A stretch of 64,000 bases of DNA. Source: VBCK01 sp036270655. Its GTDB lineage: Bacteria; Pseudomonadota; Gammaproteobacteria; Burkholderiales; Burkholderiaceae_F. The stretch spans positions 62,001-126,000 of the forward strand of contig DATBCD010000030.1 in assembly GCA_036270655.1 (NCBI GenBank), in the 5' to 3' direction. The position numbers and the translations under genes are program-made. The stretch's first letter is position 1; each line of letters starts with the position of its first letter. Below the pieces are notes generated by a model. That model saw only the letters and a program-made list of their open reading frames with translations, was not told where the DNA came from and did not search any database. Positions 19,417 through 27,024 of this stretch are shown here, one piece after another.

Positions 19417-19956
19417 ATGAGCCCTGAAGAAATCGTCCGTTTCTGGTTCGAGGAAATTCCAGCCCGTGCCTGGTGGGCGCGCAACGCCGGCTTCGATAGC
19501 GCGCTGGCGGCCCGCTTCGGCGCGACCCACGACGCGGCCACGCGCTGCGAGCTGTACCTCTGGCGCCGGTCGCCAGCCGGCCGCCTGGCGGAAATCATCG
19601 TGCTCGACCAGTTTTCGCGACATATCTATCGCGACGATCCGCGCGGCTTCGCGTTCGATCCGCTGGCTCTTTGCCTGGCACAGGAGGCCGTGCATGCAGG
19701 TGCCGACCAGGCGTTGCCTGAAAAGCAGCGAGCGTTCCTCTACATGCCCTTCATGCACAGCGAATCGCCAGCGATCCATCAATGGGCCATGGAACTGTTC
19801 GGTGCGGCGGGGATGGAATCGAACCTCGAGTCCGAGCGCAGGCACAAGGCGATCATCGACCGATTCGGACGATATCCGCACCGCAACCAGACGCTGGGGC
19901 GTGCTTCGACGCCCGAAGAGCTCGAATTTCTGGCCCGTGAGAGGTCTTCGTTTTGA
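19417..19956 (+). CDS. DUF924 family protein
   Basis: Soluble protein of 179 residues with the family signature: an opening IVRFWFEEIPARAWWA, then EIIVLDQFSRHIYRDDPRGFAFDP, LPEKQRAFLYMPFMHSES and RFGRYPHRNQTLGRASTPEE. The fold is TPR-like alpha-helical. No biochemical function is established. It starts 133 bases from the divergent lipoprotein gene and ends 17 bases before the convergent dnaB stop. It is a common single gene in proteobacteria, and nothing here suggests a partner. Confidence 0.92.
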   Translation: MSPEEIVRFWFEEIPARAWWARNAGFDSALAARFGATHDAATRCELYLWRRSPAGRLAEIIVLDQFSRHIYRDDPRGFAFDPLALCLAQEAVHAGADQALPEKQRAFLYMPFMHSESPAIHQWAMELFGAAGMESNLESERRHKAIIDRFGRYPHRNQTLGRASTPEELEFLARERSSF

Positions 19957-19973
19957 ATCGCAGGGGTGATGCG

Positions 19974-21359
19974 CTAATACGGCGCCGAGGACGATCCGCT
20001 GGCCAGATTGTCGAAGCGGGTGAATTCGCCGCCGAAGCGCAGGTTCACGCGGCCGATCGGTCCGTTGCGCTGCTTGCCGATGATGATCTCGGCGACGCCC
20101 TTGTCCGAAGTGTCCGGGTTGTAGACCTCGTCGCGATAGATAAACAGGATCAGGTCGGCATCCTGCTCGATCGCGCCGGATTCGCGCAGGTCCGACATCA
20201 CCGGTCGTTTGTCCGTTCGCGTTTCGACGGTCCGATTCAATTGTGACAATGCAATCACCGGGACCTTCAGCTCCTTGGCGAGCGCCTTGAGCGAGCGGGA
20301 GATCTCGGAGATCTCGGTCGCGCGGTTCTCGCCGACCGAGGTGGCCGACATCAGCTGCAGGTAGTCGACCACGACCAGGCCGAGCTGCCTGTACTCGCGC
20401 GCCAGGCGCCTGGCCCGGGCGCGCACCTCGAGCGCGTTCATCGCCGGAGTTTCGTCGATATAAAGCGGTGCCGCGTGCATCCGCTCGATCGCCTCGCTCA
20501 GGCGCGGCCAGTCCTCGTCGGTCAGGCGCCCTGTGCGCAGCCGCTGCTGGTCGATGCGGCCGACCGACCCGAGCATGCGCAGCGCCAGCTGGGCGGCGCC
20601 CATTTCCATCGAGAACACCGCCACCGGCATGCCCAGGTCGATCGCCACGTGCTCGCCGATGTTCAGAGCGAGCGCCGTCTTGCCCATCGAGGGGCGCCCC
20701 GCGATGATGATCAGGTCGCCCGCCTGAAGCCCGCAGGTCTTCGCGTCCAGGTCCGCGAATCCGGTCGGCACCCCGGTCACATCGCTGGAGCCGGAGCGCT
20801 CGAACAGTTCCTGGATGCGCTCGACCACGCGGGTCAGCAGCGGCTCCAGCCGCACGAAGCCGGCCCGATCGCGCGCGCCCTGCTCCGCGATCCGGAACAC
20901 CTTGCCCTCGGCCTCGTCCAGGATCTGCTTGGCGTCTCGCCCCTGGGGCTCCAGCGCCGACACCGCGATCTCCTCGCCCACGGCCACCAGCCGCCGCAGC
21001 ACCGCCCGCTCGCGCACGATCTCCGCGTAGCGCCGGATGTTGGCCGCCGAGGGCGTGTTCTGCGCCAGAGAATTAAGGTATGCCAGGCCGCCGCTTTCGG
21101 TCGCCTGGCCGCTTGCCTGCAGCGCCTCGAACACCGTCACCGTATCGGCCGGCTTGCTCTGGTCGATCAGGCGCGCAATCTGCTGAAAGATCAGGCGATG
21201 GTCGTGCCGGTAGAAATCCTCCGGGGCGATCCGGTCGGCGATCCGGTCCCAGGCGGAGTTATCCAGCAGCAGCCCGCCCAGTACGGACTGTTCGGCCTCG
21301 ACCGAATGCGGTGGCGTGCGCAGCGCAGCCAGCTGTGGATCGACCAGCGTCGAACTCAT
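19974..21359 (-). CDS. dnaB: replicative DNA helicase DnaB
   Basis: Hexameric 5'-3' helicase of the replisome, 461 residues. The N-terminal helical domain begins PHSVEAEQSVLGGLLLDN, followed by the linker and the RecA-like domain with Walker A AGRPSMGKTALALN (about residue 213), Walker B LVVVDYLQLMS and the DnaB motif SQLNRTVETRTDKRP. No intein is present; the P-loop and the SQLNR region are uninterrupted. It closes the rpsF-priB-rpsR-rplI-dnaB set, a classical proteobacterial arrangement. Confidence 0.98.
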   Translation of the reverse strand: MSSTLVDPQLAALRTPPHSVEAEQSVLGGLLLDNSAWDRIADRIAPEDFYRHDHRLIFQQIARLIDQSKPADTVTVFEALQASGQATESGGLAYLNSLAQNTPSAANIRRYAEIVRERAVLRRLVAVGEEIAVSALEPQGRDAKQILDEAEGKVFRIAEQGARDRAGFVRLEPLLTRVVERIQELFERSGSSDVTGVPTGFADLDAKTCGLQAGDLIIIAGRPSMGKTALALNIGEHVAIDLGMPVAVFSMEMGAAQLALRMLGSVGRIDQQRLRTGRLTDEDWPRLSEAIERMHAAPLYIDETPAMNALEVRARARRLAREYRQLGLVVVDYLQLMSATSVGENRATEISEISRSLKALAKELKVPVIALSQLNRTVETRTDKRPVMSDLRESGAIEQDADLILFIYRDEVYNPDTSDKGVAEIIIGKQRNGPIGRVNLRFGGEFTRFDNLASGSSSAPY

Positions 21360-21438
21360 GCCGCCCTACCCCTCGCCTGCCCGACGGCCCGACTCCGCAG
21401 CCGCTGGCGATCGCCTCCCGCCCGACCGGCGGGCCGGC

Positions 21439-21894
21439 TCAAGCCGCGTCGCTCAGCACCGACACCGTGATCTCGACCACCACGTCCGAATGAAGCGCCA
21501 CCGCCACCTTGTGATCGCCGACCGACTTCAGCGGCCCTTGGGGCATCCTGACTTGAGCCTTGGAAATTTCGAAACCCTGCTTGCCGACCGCTTCGGCGAT
21601 ATCGAAGTTGGTCACCGAACCGAACAGGCGGCCGTCCACGCCGGCGCGCGCTGGAATCTGCACGGTCAGGCCGGCCAGCCGCTCGCCGATCGACTGCGCA
21701 ACCTGCAAGCGGTCCGCGTGCGCCTTTTCAAGATCGACGCGCCGGCTCTCGAATTCCTTGAGCGCGGCCTCGGTGGCGCGGCGGGCTTTGCCCTGGGGAA
21801 TCAGGAAATTGCGGGCGTAGCCGTCCTTGACCTTGACGATGTCGCCCAGCTGGCCCAGGTTAGCCAGCTTCTCGAGCAGGATCACTTGCATCAA
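21439..21894 (-). CDS. rplI: 50S ribosomal protein L9
   Basis: Large-subunit protein bridging to 23S rRNA at the base of the L1 stalk. The 151 residues begin MMQVILLEKLANLGQLGDIVKVKDGYARNFLIPQGKA, the L9 signature, followed by the long connecting helix and the C-terminal domain ending VEITVSVLSDAA. It lies between rpsR and dnaB. The 126-base gap to the rpsR stop holds a relic of a second rpsR 3' end. Confidence 0.98.
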   Translation of the reverse strand: MMQVILLEKLANLGQLGDIVKVKDGYARNFLIPQGKARRATEAALKEFESRRVDLEKAHADRLQVAQSIGERLAGLTVQIPARAGVDGRLFGSVTNFDIAEAVGKQGFEISKAQVRMPQGPLKSVGDHKVAVALHSDVVVEITVSVLSDAA

Positions 21895-21961
21895 AAGCTC
21901 CGCAATGCGCCTTTGTGGCGGTCGGGGTCAGCGCCCACGGGGCGCCCTCGATGGTGGTCGT

Positions 21962-22009
21962 TCAGTGGTTGTCCGTGCACGGGATCAAGGCCGCAAAGCG
22001 TGCCCTGCG
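21962..22009 (-). pseudogene. relic of a second rpsR 3' end
   Basis: Read on the minus strand this segment encodes RRARFAALIPCTDNH followed by TGA. It aligns with the last 15 codons of the intact rpsR just upstream (KRARFLALIPYTDNH, stop TGA). Twelve of 15 residues are identical. Among the nine changed codons six are synonymous (for example CGA/AGG, CCT/CCG, ACC/ACG, CAT/CAC). It lies 11 bases after the rpsR stop and in another frame, and has no start of its own. Confidence 0.85.
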
Positions 22010-22020
22010 ATGGTTGCCGC

Positions 22021-22332
22021 TCAATGGTTGTCGGTGTAAGGGATCAACGCCAGAAAGCGCGCTCGCTTGATCGCGGTGTCGAGCTGCCGCTGGTAGTGCG
22101 CCTTGGTGCCGGTCAGTCGCGCCGGAATGATCTTGCCGTTGTCCAGGATGAAATCGCGCAGCGTCTCGATGTCCTTGTAGTCGATCAGCTCGACTTTTTC
22201 GGCCGTGAAGCGGCAGAACTTGCGGCGCTTGAACAGCGCGTTCTGTTGCTGCGCGCGCCGTCCGCCGCTGCCTGTGCGGCTGCCGCCGCGCCCGCCCGGT
22301 TTGCCCTTGGTCGTTTTGCGTGGTGGTGCCAT
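22021..22332 (-). CDS. rpsR: 30S ribosomal protein S18
   Basis: Small-subunit platform protein that binds next to S6. It has 103 residues, a little longer than the E. coli protein because of a Gly/Arg-rich N-terminal tail (MAPPRKTTKGKPGGRGG). The conserved core has RRKFCRFTAEKVELIDYKDIETLRDFILDNGKIIPARLTGTKAHYQRQL. It ends LIPYTDNH, and a diverged copy of this end lies directly downstream. Co-transcribed with rpsF and priB. Confidence 0.97.
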   Translation of the reverse strand: MAPPRKTTKGKPGGRGGSRTGSGGRRAQQQNALFKRRKFCRFTAEKVELIDYKDIETLRDFILDNGKIIPARLTGTKAHYQRQLDTAIKRARFLALIPYTDNH

Positions 22333-22364
22333 CGCTGACTCCTCTAATCCTTCCCTTCAATCCT

Positions 22365-22664
22365 TCACTGCGCCAGCGCCCGCCGGTAGCCGGTCACATG
22401 CAAGACCAGCTTACTCGACCGGCGCGACCGCGGCGCCAGAAAACCCGACAGATCCAACTGGGCGCCGAGCGCTTCGCGTCCGAGTCTGCCCGCGACCGGC
22501 CCCAGAGCGATCGCGTTCACCAGGAACTCGAGCGTCCTGGCCGCGCCGGCCTCGATCACATCGGACCGGTGCCGTATCTGGGCCTCCAGCACCGGAACGC
22601 CGGCCGGCGTATGCCGCACCGCGGCTCGCTCCACCAGGGTCCCGTCAAGCCGAACCTCGTTCAC
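22365..22664 (-). CDS. priB: primosomal replication protein N (PriB)
   Basis: Single OB-fold protein that binds ssDNA and PriA during replication restart. With the GTG at 22662-22664 it has 99 residues and starts VNEVRLDGTLVERAAVRHTPAG, which matches the usual PriB N-terminus. An in-frame TTG at 22703, five bases from the rpsF stop, would add 13 residues (MKGACAADVRPPA); this is less like the family but is possible by coupling. The rest includes GVPVLEAQIRHRSDV and FLAPRSRRSSKLVLHV. It sits in its usual place between rpsF and rpsR. Confidence 0.9.
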   Translation of the reverse strand: MNEVRLDGTLVERAAVRHTPAGVPVLEAQIRHRSDVIEAGAARTLEFLVNAIALGPVAGRLGREALGAQLDLSGFLAPRSRRSSKLVLHVTGYRRALAQ

Positions 22665-22707
22665 CGCTGGAGGTCGCACATCGGCCGCGCAGGCGCCTTT
22701 CAACGGC

Positions 22708-23076
22708 CTACGCGGCCGTCGTTTGCTCTGCAGCCGCCTTGCGCGCCTCCTCCTTCTCGACGATCTTCATCATCGGGGACGGCCCGGTCTGGGCCGACTT
22801 CGTGCCCACCGTCAGATGACGCAGCACCGCGTCGTTGTAGCGGAAACCGTGCTCGAGCTCGTCCAGCGTGGGCTTGCTGCATTCGACATTCAGCAGCACG
22901 TAGTGCGCCTTCACGAGCTTGTCGATCGGATAGGCGAGCTGGCGCCGACCCCAATCCTCGACCCGGTGAATCTTTCCGCCCTGTCCGGTGACAAGGGCCC
23001 GGTAGCGCTCGATCATGCCGGGCACCTGCTCACTCTGGTCCGGATGGACGATGAAGCAGATCTCGTAGTGACGCAT
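22708..23076 (-). CDS. rpsF: 30S ribosomal protein S6
   Basis: Platform protein that pairs with S18. The 122 residues begin MRHYEICFIVHPDQSEQVPGMIERY and include GGKIHRVEDWGRRQLAYPIDKLVKAHYVLLNVE. An Ala/Glu-rich tail replaces the poly-Glu tail of E. coli. The ATG at 23074-23076 has a good Shine-Dalgarno AAGGGAG. It is the first gene of rpsF-priB-rpsR-rplI-dnaB, with a recognisable promoter upstream. In other bacteria S6:S18 represses its own operon by binding a leader mimic; the upstream leader here was not proven to fold so. Confidence 0.98.
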   Translation of the reverse strand: MRHYEICFIVHPDQSEQVPGMIERYRALVTGQGGKIHRVEDWGRRQLAYPIDKLVKAHYVLLNVECSKPTLDELEHGFRYNDAVLRHLTVGTKSAQTGPSPMMKIVEKEEARKAAAEQTTAA

Positions 23077-23138
23077 TAACGCTCCCTTATGGATGAAGCC
23101 GCCCGGTGCGTCGCGGTGCGGCAAGGAAAAAGCATGCG

Positions 23139-23166
23139 ATTCTAACCGATTGTCGCGCCGCTTCAA
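23139..23166 (-). promoter_or_regulatory. sigma-70-like promoter for the rpsF operon
   Basis: On the minus strand TTGAAG (complement of 23161-23166) and TAGAAT (complement of 23139-23144) are separated by 16 bases, about 60-65 bases before the rpsF ATG. The -35 box overlaps the last codons of rlmB. This is the best promoter match for a ribosomal operon in the window, judged by consensus only. Confidence 0.6.
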
Positions 23167-23918
23167 AAGGCGGCGGAGGTGGCCGCGCTGCGCTGGCGCC
23201 GGGTCTCGAACAGGCAGATCCCGGCAGCGACCGATACGTTCAGGCTTTCGACCTGGCCGGCCAGGGGTATGGCGGTCAGCTCGTCGCAGCGCTCGCGCGT
23301 CAGCCGTCGCAGGCCATGGCCTTCGGCGCCCAGCGCCCACCCGAGCGGGCCGCGCAGATCCACTCCGTACAGGCTGCGCGGCGCCGCATGGTCGGCCCCG
23401 ACGATCCGCACCCCGGCCTCCTTGATTTCATCCATCGAGCGCGCCAGGTTGACGACCGCAATCACCGGCAACGACTCGATCGCGCCGCTGGCGGCCTTCA
23501 ACGCGGCCGATGACAGCGAGGCCGAGCGGTCCCGCGGCAGCACCACCGCGGTCACCGCGGCCGCTTCGGCGGTGCGCAGGCAGGCGCCCAGATTGCGCGG
23601 GTCGGTGATGCCGTCGAGCAGCAGCAGCAGCGTCTGTTCGCTGACGCTGTCCAGCACCTGCTGCAATGAATGCACGTTCTCCAGGCGGGCGCACAAGGCC
23701 ACCACGCCCTGGTGCCGGGTTGGCCCGACCAGCGCCTGCAGCCGCGCCGGCTCCGCGGGGATCGGGCGCACGGCGGCCTGTTGAGCGCGCTCGAGCAGCT
23801 GGCGCATTCGCGCGTCGCGCCGGCTCGGATCGTAATAGAGCGACTCGATCGTCTCCGGTGCATGGCGCAGCCGCGCCGTGACCGCGTGAAACCCGGCCAG
23901 GGCGGTGCGCTGACTCAT
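23163..23918 (-). CDS. rlmB: 23S rRNA (guanosine-2'-O-)-methyltransferase RlmB
   Basis: SPOUT-class (TrmH family) enzyme that methylates the 2'-OH of G2251 in 23S rRNA, using SAM. The 251 residues have the N-terminal substrate-binding domain (LAGFHAVTARLRH), then the knot motifs DGITDPRNLGACLRTAEA, GWALGAEGHGLRRLTRE and PLAGQVESLNVSVAAGICLFE. The ATG overlaps the rnr stop by four bases (ATGA), so translation is coupled. The rnr-rlmB pair is conserved in proteobacteria. Confidence 0.96.
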   Translation of the reverse strand: MSQRTALAGFHAVTARLRHAPETIESLYYDPSRRDARMRQLLERAQQAAVRPIPAEPARLQALVGPTRHQGVVALCARLENVHSLQQVLDSVSEQTLLLLLDGITDPRNLGACLRTAEAAAVTAVVLPRDRSASLSSAALKAASGAIESLPVIAVVNLARSMDEIKEAGVRIVGADHAAPRSLYGVDLRGPLGWALGAEGHGLRRLTRERCDELTAIPLAGQVESLNVSVAAGICLFETRRQRSAATSAAF

Positions 23919-26302
23919 CCGGCGGCGCGTCCGCGGCGGCGCTTGCGACCGCCGACGCCGACTTTGCCGCGCTGCCCGGTAGGCGCCGCAGGCTCGGCCG
24001 CCTGCGCCGCCAGGCGCTCGGCGCGCCGGGCCTGGCGCGAGCTGCGTGCCGCAGCGCGGTCGCCGAGCTGCCGGTGGCGCCCGCGTTGTGAAGCGTCCCG
24101 GCCGTCCGGCCTGGCGGGAGGCGAAACGCTGCCAGCCTGCCGCACCGGACGAAAATCGATGCGGCGGGCCTCCAGGTCGACCCGCGCCACCTGCACGGTG
24201 AGGCGGTCGGCCAGGCGGAAGCGCAGGCCGGTGCGCTCCCCGCGCAGTTCGTGCAGGGCCTCGTTGAAATGGAAGTACTCCGAGCCCAGCTCGGACACGT
24301 GCACCAGACCCTCGACGTACAGATCGTCGAGGATCACGAAAACGCCAAACGGCACCACGGCCGAGATCGACCCCGAGAAAGTCTCCCCGGTGCGCTCGCG
24401 GACGTAGTAGCTCTTCAGCCATGCTTCGACGTCGCGCGAGGCCTCGTCGGCGCGCCGTTCGTTGGCCGAGCACAGCGCGCCAAGCTTCTCCCAACAGGCC
24501 ATGGCGGCGCCCAGGTCGGCCGCGCTGCCATCTTCCGCGTAAAACACCGGCTCGAAGCGGCCCGCCGCCAGCAGCGCCTTGATCGCCCGATGCACCAGCA
24601 GGTCCGGGTAGCGCCGGATCGGCGACGTAAAGTGTGCATAGGCCTCGTAGGCCAGGCCGAAATGACCGCTGTTGTGCGGCGTGTAGATGGCCTGCTGCAT
24701 CGAGCGCAGGACCATCGTCTGCAGCAACTGGGTGTCGGGACGGGAGCGGATGTTGCGCAGCAGCTTGGCGTAATGGGTCGGCTCGGGTGCCGCTGCGCCA
24801 TCCAGTTGCAACCCGAAGGCTCGCAGCGACGCGCGCAGGGCCTCCAGCTTCTGCGGGGTCGGACCTTCGTGCACTCGATACAAGGCGGGCTGGCGTCCGC
24901 GCTGCAGAAAATCGGCCGCGCACACGTTGGCCGCCAGCATGCACTCCTCGATCAGGCGATGGGCGTCGTTGCGGACGCGCGGCACGATGCGCTCGATTCG
25001 TCCGGCCGCGTTGCAGACGATCTGCGTCTCGACCGTGTCCAGATCCAGCGCGCCGCGCTGGACCCGGCAGGACGACAGCACTTCGTACAGCCGGTGCAGG
25101 TTGCGCAGGTGCGGCAGCAGTGCCGCATGGCGGTGCTGCGCCGGCGAATCGGGAGCCGCCAGCGCTTCCCACACCTCGGTGTAGGTCAGACGGGCGTGCG
25201 ACCGGATCAGGGCCGGATAGAACTGGTAGCCCTTGATGGCGCCCTTGGGGCCGATCACGATGTCGCACACCATCGCGACTCGCTCGACCGACGCATTGAG
25301 CGAGCAAAGCCCGTTGGAAAGCCGCTCCGGCAGCATCGGGATCACGCGACGCGGAAAATACACCGAGGTGGAGCGCGCCTGCGCCTCGCGGTCCAGCGCG
25401 CCGCCGGGTTGCACGTAATGGCTGACATCGGCGATCGCGACGATCAGGCGCCAGCCCTTGCGCGCGATCGGTTCGCAGTACACCGCATCATCGAAATCAC
25501 GCGCGTCTTCGCCGTCGATCGTGACCAGCGGGATGTCGCGCAGATCGATCCGCCCCTTGCGATCGCGCGGCCCGACCTCGGACGGCAGCGCCTGCGCCTC
25601 CTGCTGCGCCGCCTCGGAGAACTGATACGGCACCGCGAACTTGCGGACCGCAATTTCGATTTCCATGCCCGGATCTTCGATCTGCCCCAGCACCTCGACC
25701 ACGCGTCCGATCGGCTGGACGTAGCGCTGCGGCTGCTGGATGATCTCGACCACGACCACCTGCCCCGGCTGCGCCTTTGCGGCGGCCTGCGGCGGCACCA
25801 GGATGTCGTGCTGGATCCGCTGGTCCTCGGGCACTACGATCGACACGCCACGCTCGTTCAGCAGGCGGCCGACCAGCCGGTTGGTCCGGCGTTCGATCAC
25901 TTCGACGATCTCGCCCAGCGGCCGGCCGCGCCGATCGCTGCCCGTCATCCGGGCCAGCACGCGGTCCGCGTGCAGCACCTTGCTCATCTCGTGGTCGTCC
26001 AGCACCAGGTCGGGGCCGCCGTCGTCCCGCACCAGCAGGCCATGGCCTTCCCGGTGACCCTGAACCTGACCGGACAACAGATCGGCTCGCACCGTGACCA
26101 GCAGCAGGCCGGCACGGTTGCGCACGATCCGGCCGTCGCGCTCCAGCTCGGCCAGTGCCATGGCCAGCACGCTGCGGCCCTGCTCCTGGATCCCGAGCCG
26201 CTCGGCCAGTTCCTGATCGGTCAGCGGGGAGCCGGACGCGGTCAGCGCATCGACGACGGCCTGCCGGTCGATCACCGTATTGGGATGTTTTTCGTCGTTC
26301 AC
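23915..26302 (-). CDS. rnr: ribonuclease R
   Basis: Processive 3'-5' exoribonuclease that degrades structured RNA. It has 795 residues: an N-terminal winged-helix (ELAERLGIQEQGRSVLAMALAELERDGRIV), cold-shock OB domains, and the RNB domain with DGEDARDFDDAVY (about residue 265) and ARSTSVYFPRRVIPMLPERLSNGLCSLN. An S1 domain (FSGSISAVVPFGVFVILDDLYVEGLVHVSEL) and a basic Ala/Arg-rich tail ending KRRRGRAAG follow. Its divergent neighbour is a tRNA-Leu gene, and it overlaps rlmB by four bases. Confidence 0.97.
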   Translation of the reverse strand: MNDEKHPNTVIDRQAVVDALTASGSPLTDQELAERLGIQEQGRSVLAMALAELERDGRIVRNRAGLLLVTVRADLLSGQVQGHREGHGLLVRDDGGPDLVLDDHEMSKVLHADRVLARMTGSDRRGRPLGEIVEVIERRTNRLVGRLLNERGVSIVVPEDQRIQHDILVPPQAAAKAQPGQVVVVEIIQQPQRYVQPIGRVVEVLGQIEDPGMEIEIAVRKFAVPYQFSEAAQQEAQALPSEVGPRDRKGRIDLRDIPLVTIDGEDARDFDDAVYCEPIARKGWRLIVAIADVSHYVQPGGALDREAQARSTSVYFPRRVIPMLPERLSNGLCSLNASVERVAMVCDIVIGPKGAIKGYQFYPALIRSHARLTYTEVWEALAAPDSPAQHRHAALLPHLRNLHRLYEVLSSCRVQRGALDLDTVETQIVCNAAGRIERIVPRVRNDAHRLIEECMLAANVCAADFLQRGRQPALYRVHEGPTPQKLEALRASLRAFGLQLDGAAAPEPTHYAKLLRNIRSRPDTQLLQTMVLRSMQQAIYTPHNSGHFGLAYEAYAHFTSPIRRYPDLLVHRAIKALLAAGRFEPVFYAEDGSAADLGAAMACWEKLGALCSANERRADEASRDVEAWLKSYYVRERTGETFSGSISAVVPFGVFVILDDLYVEGLVHVSELGSEYFHFNEALHELRGERTGLRFRLADRLTVQVARVDLEARRIDFRPVRQAGSVSPPARPDGRDASQRGRHRQLGDRAAARSSRQARRAERLAAQAAEPAAPTGQRGKVGVGGRKRRRGRAAG

Positions 26303-26352
26303 GCCTGCTTACCGAATCCTTTCCTTCACGAATGTTCTCCTTCCGCTTGCGC

Positions 26353-26358
26353 TAGAAT
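26353..26358 (+). promoter_or_regulatory. -10 box of the tRNA-Leu promoter
   Basis: TAGAAT, 15 bases before the mature tRNA 5' end and followed by a GC-rich discriminator (CCGCGCC), the usual form for stringently controlled stable-RNA promoters. No -35 box with normal spacing stands out. Confidence 0.4.
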
Positions 26359-26373
26359 CCGCGCCTCGCTGCT

Positions 26374-26460
26374 GCCCAGATGGCGGAATTGGTAGACGCA
26401 CCAGGTTCAGGTCCTGGCGCCCGCAAGGGTGTGGAGGTTCGAGTCCTCTTCTGGGCACCA
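26374..26460 (+). tRNA. tRNA-Leu (anticodon CAG)
   Basis: An 87-base class-II tRNA with encoded CCA. Acceptor arms GCCCAGA and TCTGGGC pair. The anticodon stem CCAGG/CCTGG encloses the loop TTCAGGT, giving CAG, which reads CUG. The long variable arm (GGCGCCCGCAAGGGTGT region) and T loop GTTCGAGTC are typical of leucine tRNAs. It is transcribed on the plus strand, opposite to both neighbours, from its own short promoter region. Confidence 0.97.
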
Positions 26461-26473
26461 CTTCCACCGGCAG

Positions 26474-27022
26474 CTACCGGCGGTCCCGACCATCCAGCCG
26501 TTGCGCCAGATCCGCCGGGCGCAAACGGTCGTACACCTCGAACGGCTGGATAATCCAGGGGCTGCTCGGCAGGTGCGACGCGAAATAATCCGGCCGAAAC
26601 TGCGAGGACCCTTTCAGCCAGATGACCCCGGTGCGCAGCTCGCTGATGTGGGGGAAGCGCTGGTGCAGGTGCTGCACCACGGCCGCCATCGTGGCGCCGG
26701 AGTCGGCCAGGTCGTCCACCAGCAACACGCGCCCGCGCGGCTCGTCCTCGATAGACGAAATCGCAGCGGCGATCTTCAGCGATCCGCGCACGGTGCCGGC
26801 CGCCTCGCGATACGAGCTGACGGTCAGCACGCCCAGGGGCCGCTCGAAGATGCGCGAGATCACGTCGCCCACGCGCAGGCCGCCTCGCGCCAGGCACAGC
26901 AGCGAATCGAACTCGTAGCCGGACTGGTGGATCTGCCGCGCCAGGACCTCGATCAGGCGGTAATACTCCGGCCAGTCGACTCTCAGCTCGTGGGCCGGCT
27001 CGCTCTGATCGGACCGGTCCAT
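26474..27022 (-). CDS. purine-type phosphoribosyltransferase
   Basis: Cytoplasmic type-I PRTase of 182 residues. The PRPP-binding loop VLLVDDLADSGATM (about residue 98) is clear, with a hood segment LLCLARGGLRVGDVISR and a C-terminal DYFASHLPSSPWIIQPFEVYDRLR typical of the xanthine/guanine PRTase-like group (Gpt family). Immediately downstream of purA (two-base gap) it would recycle a purine base to a nucleotide. The exact base (hypoxanthine, xanthine or guanine) cannot be settled from sequence. The ATG at 27020-27022 is the first start after the purA stop. Confidence 0.85.
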   Translation of the reverse strand: MDRSDQSEPAHELRVDWPEYYRLIEVLARQIHQSGYEFDSLLCLARGGLRVGDVISRIFERPLGVLTVSSYREAAGTVRGSLKIAAAISSIEDEPRGRVLLVDDLADSGATMAAVVQHLHQRFPHISELRTGVIWLKGSSQFRPDYFASHLPSSPWIIQPFEVYDRLRPADLAQRLDGRDRR

Positions 27023-27024
27023 CG

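Noticed and set aside
20630..20770. Intein in dnaB
   Set aside because: The P-loop and downstream motifs are continuous and the protein has normal length.
24251..26395. 714-residue open frame on the plus strand opposite rnr
   Set aside because: It is antisense to a clearly conserved ribonuclease R with no motif of its own; a by-product of high GC.
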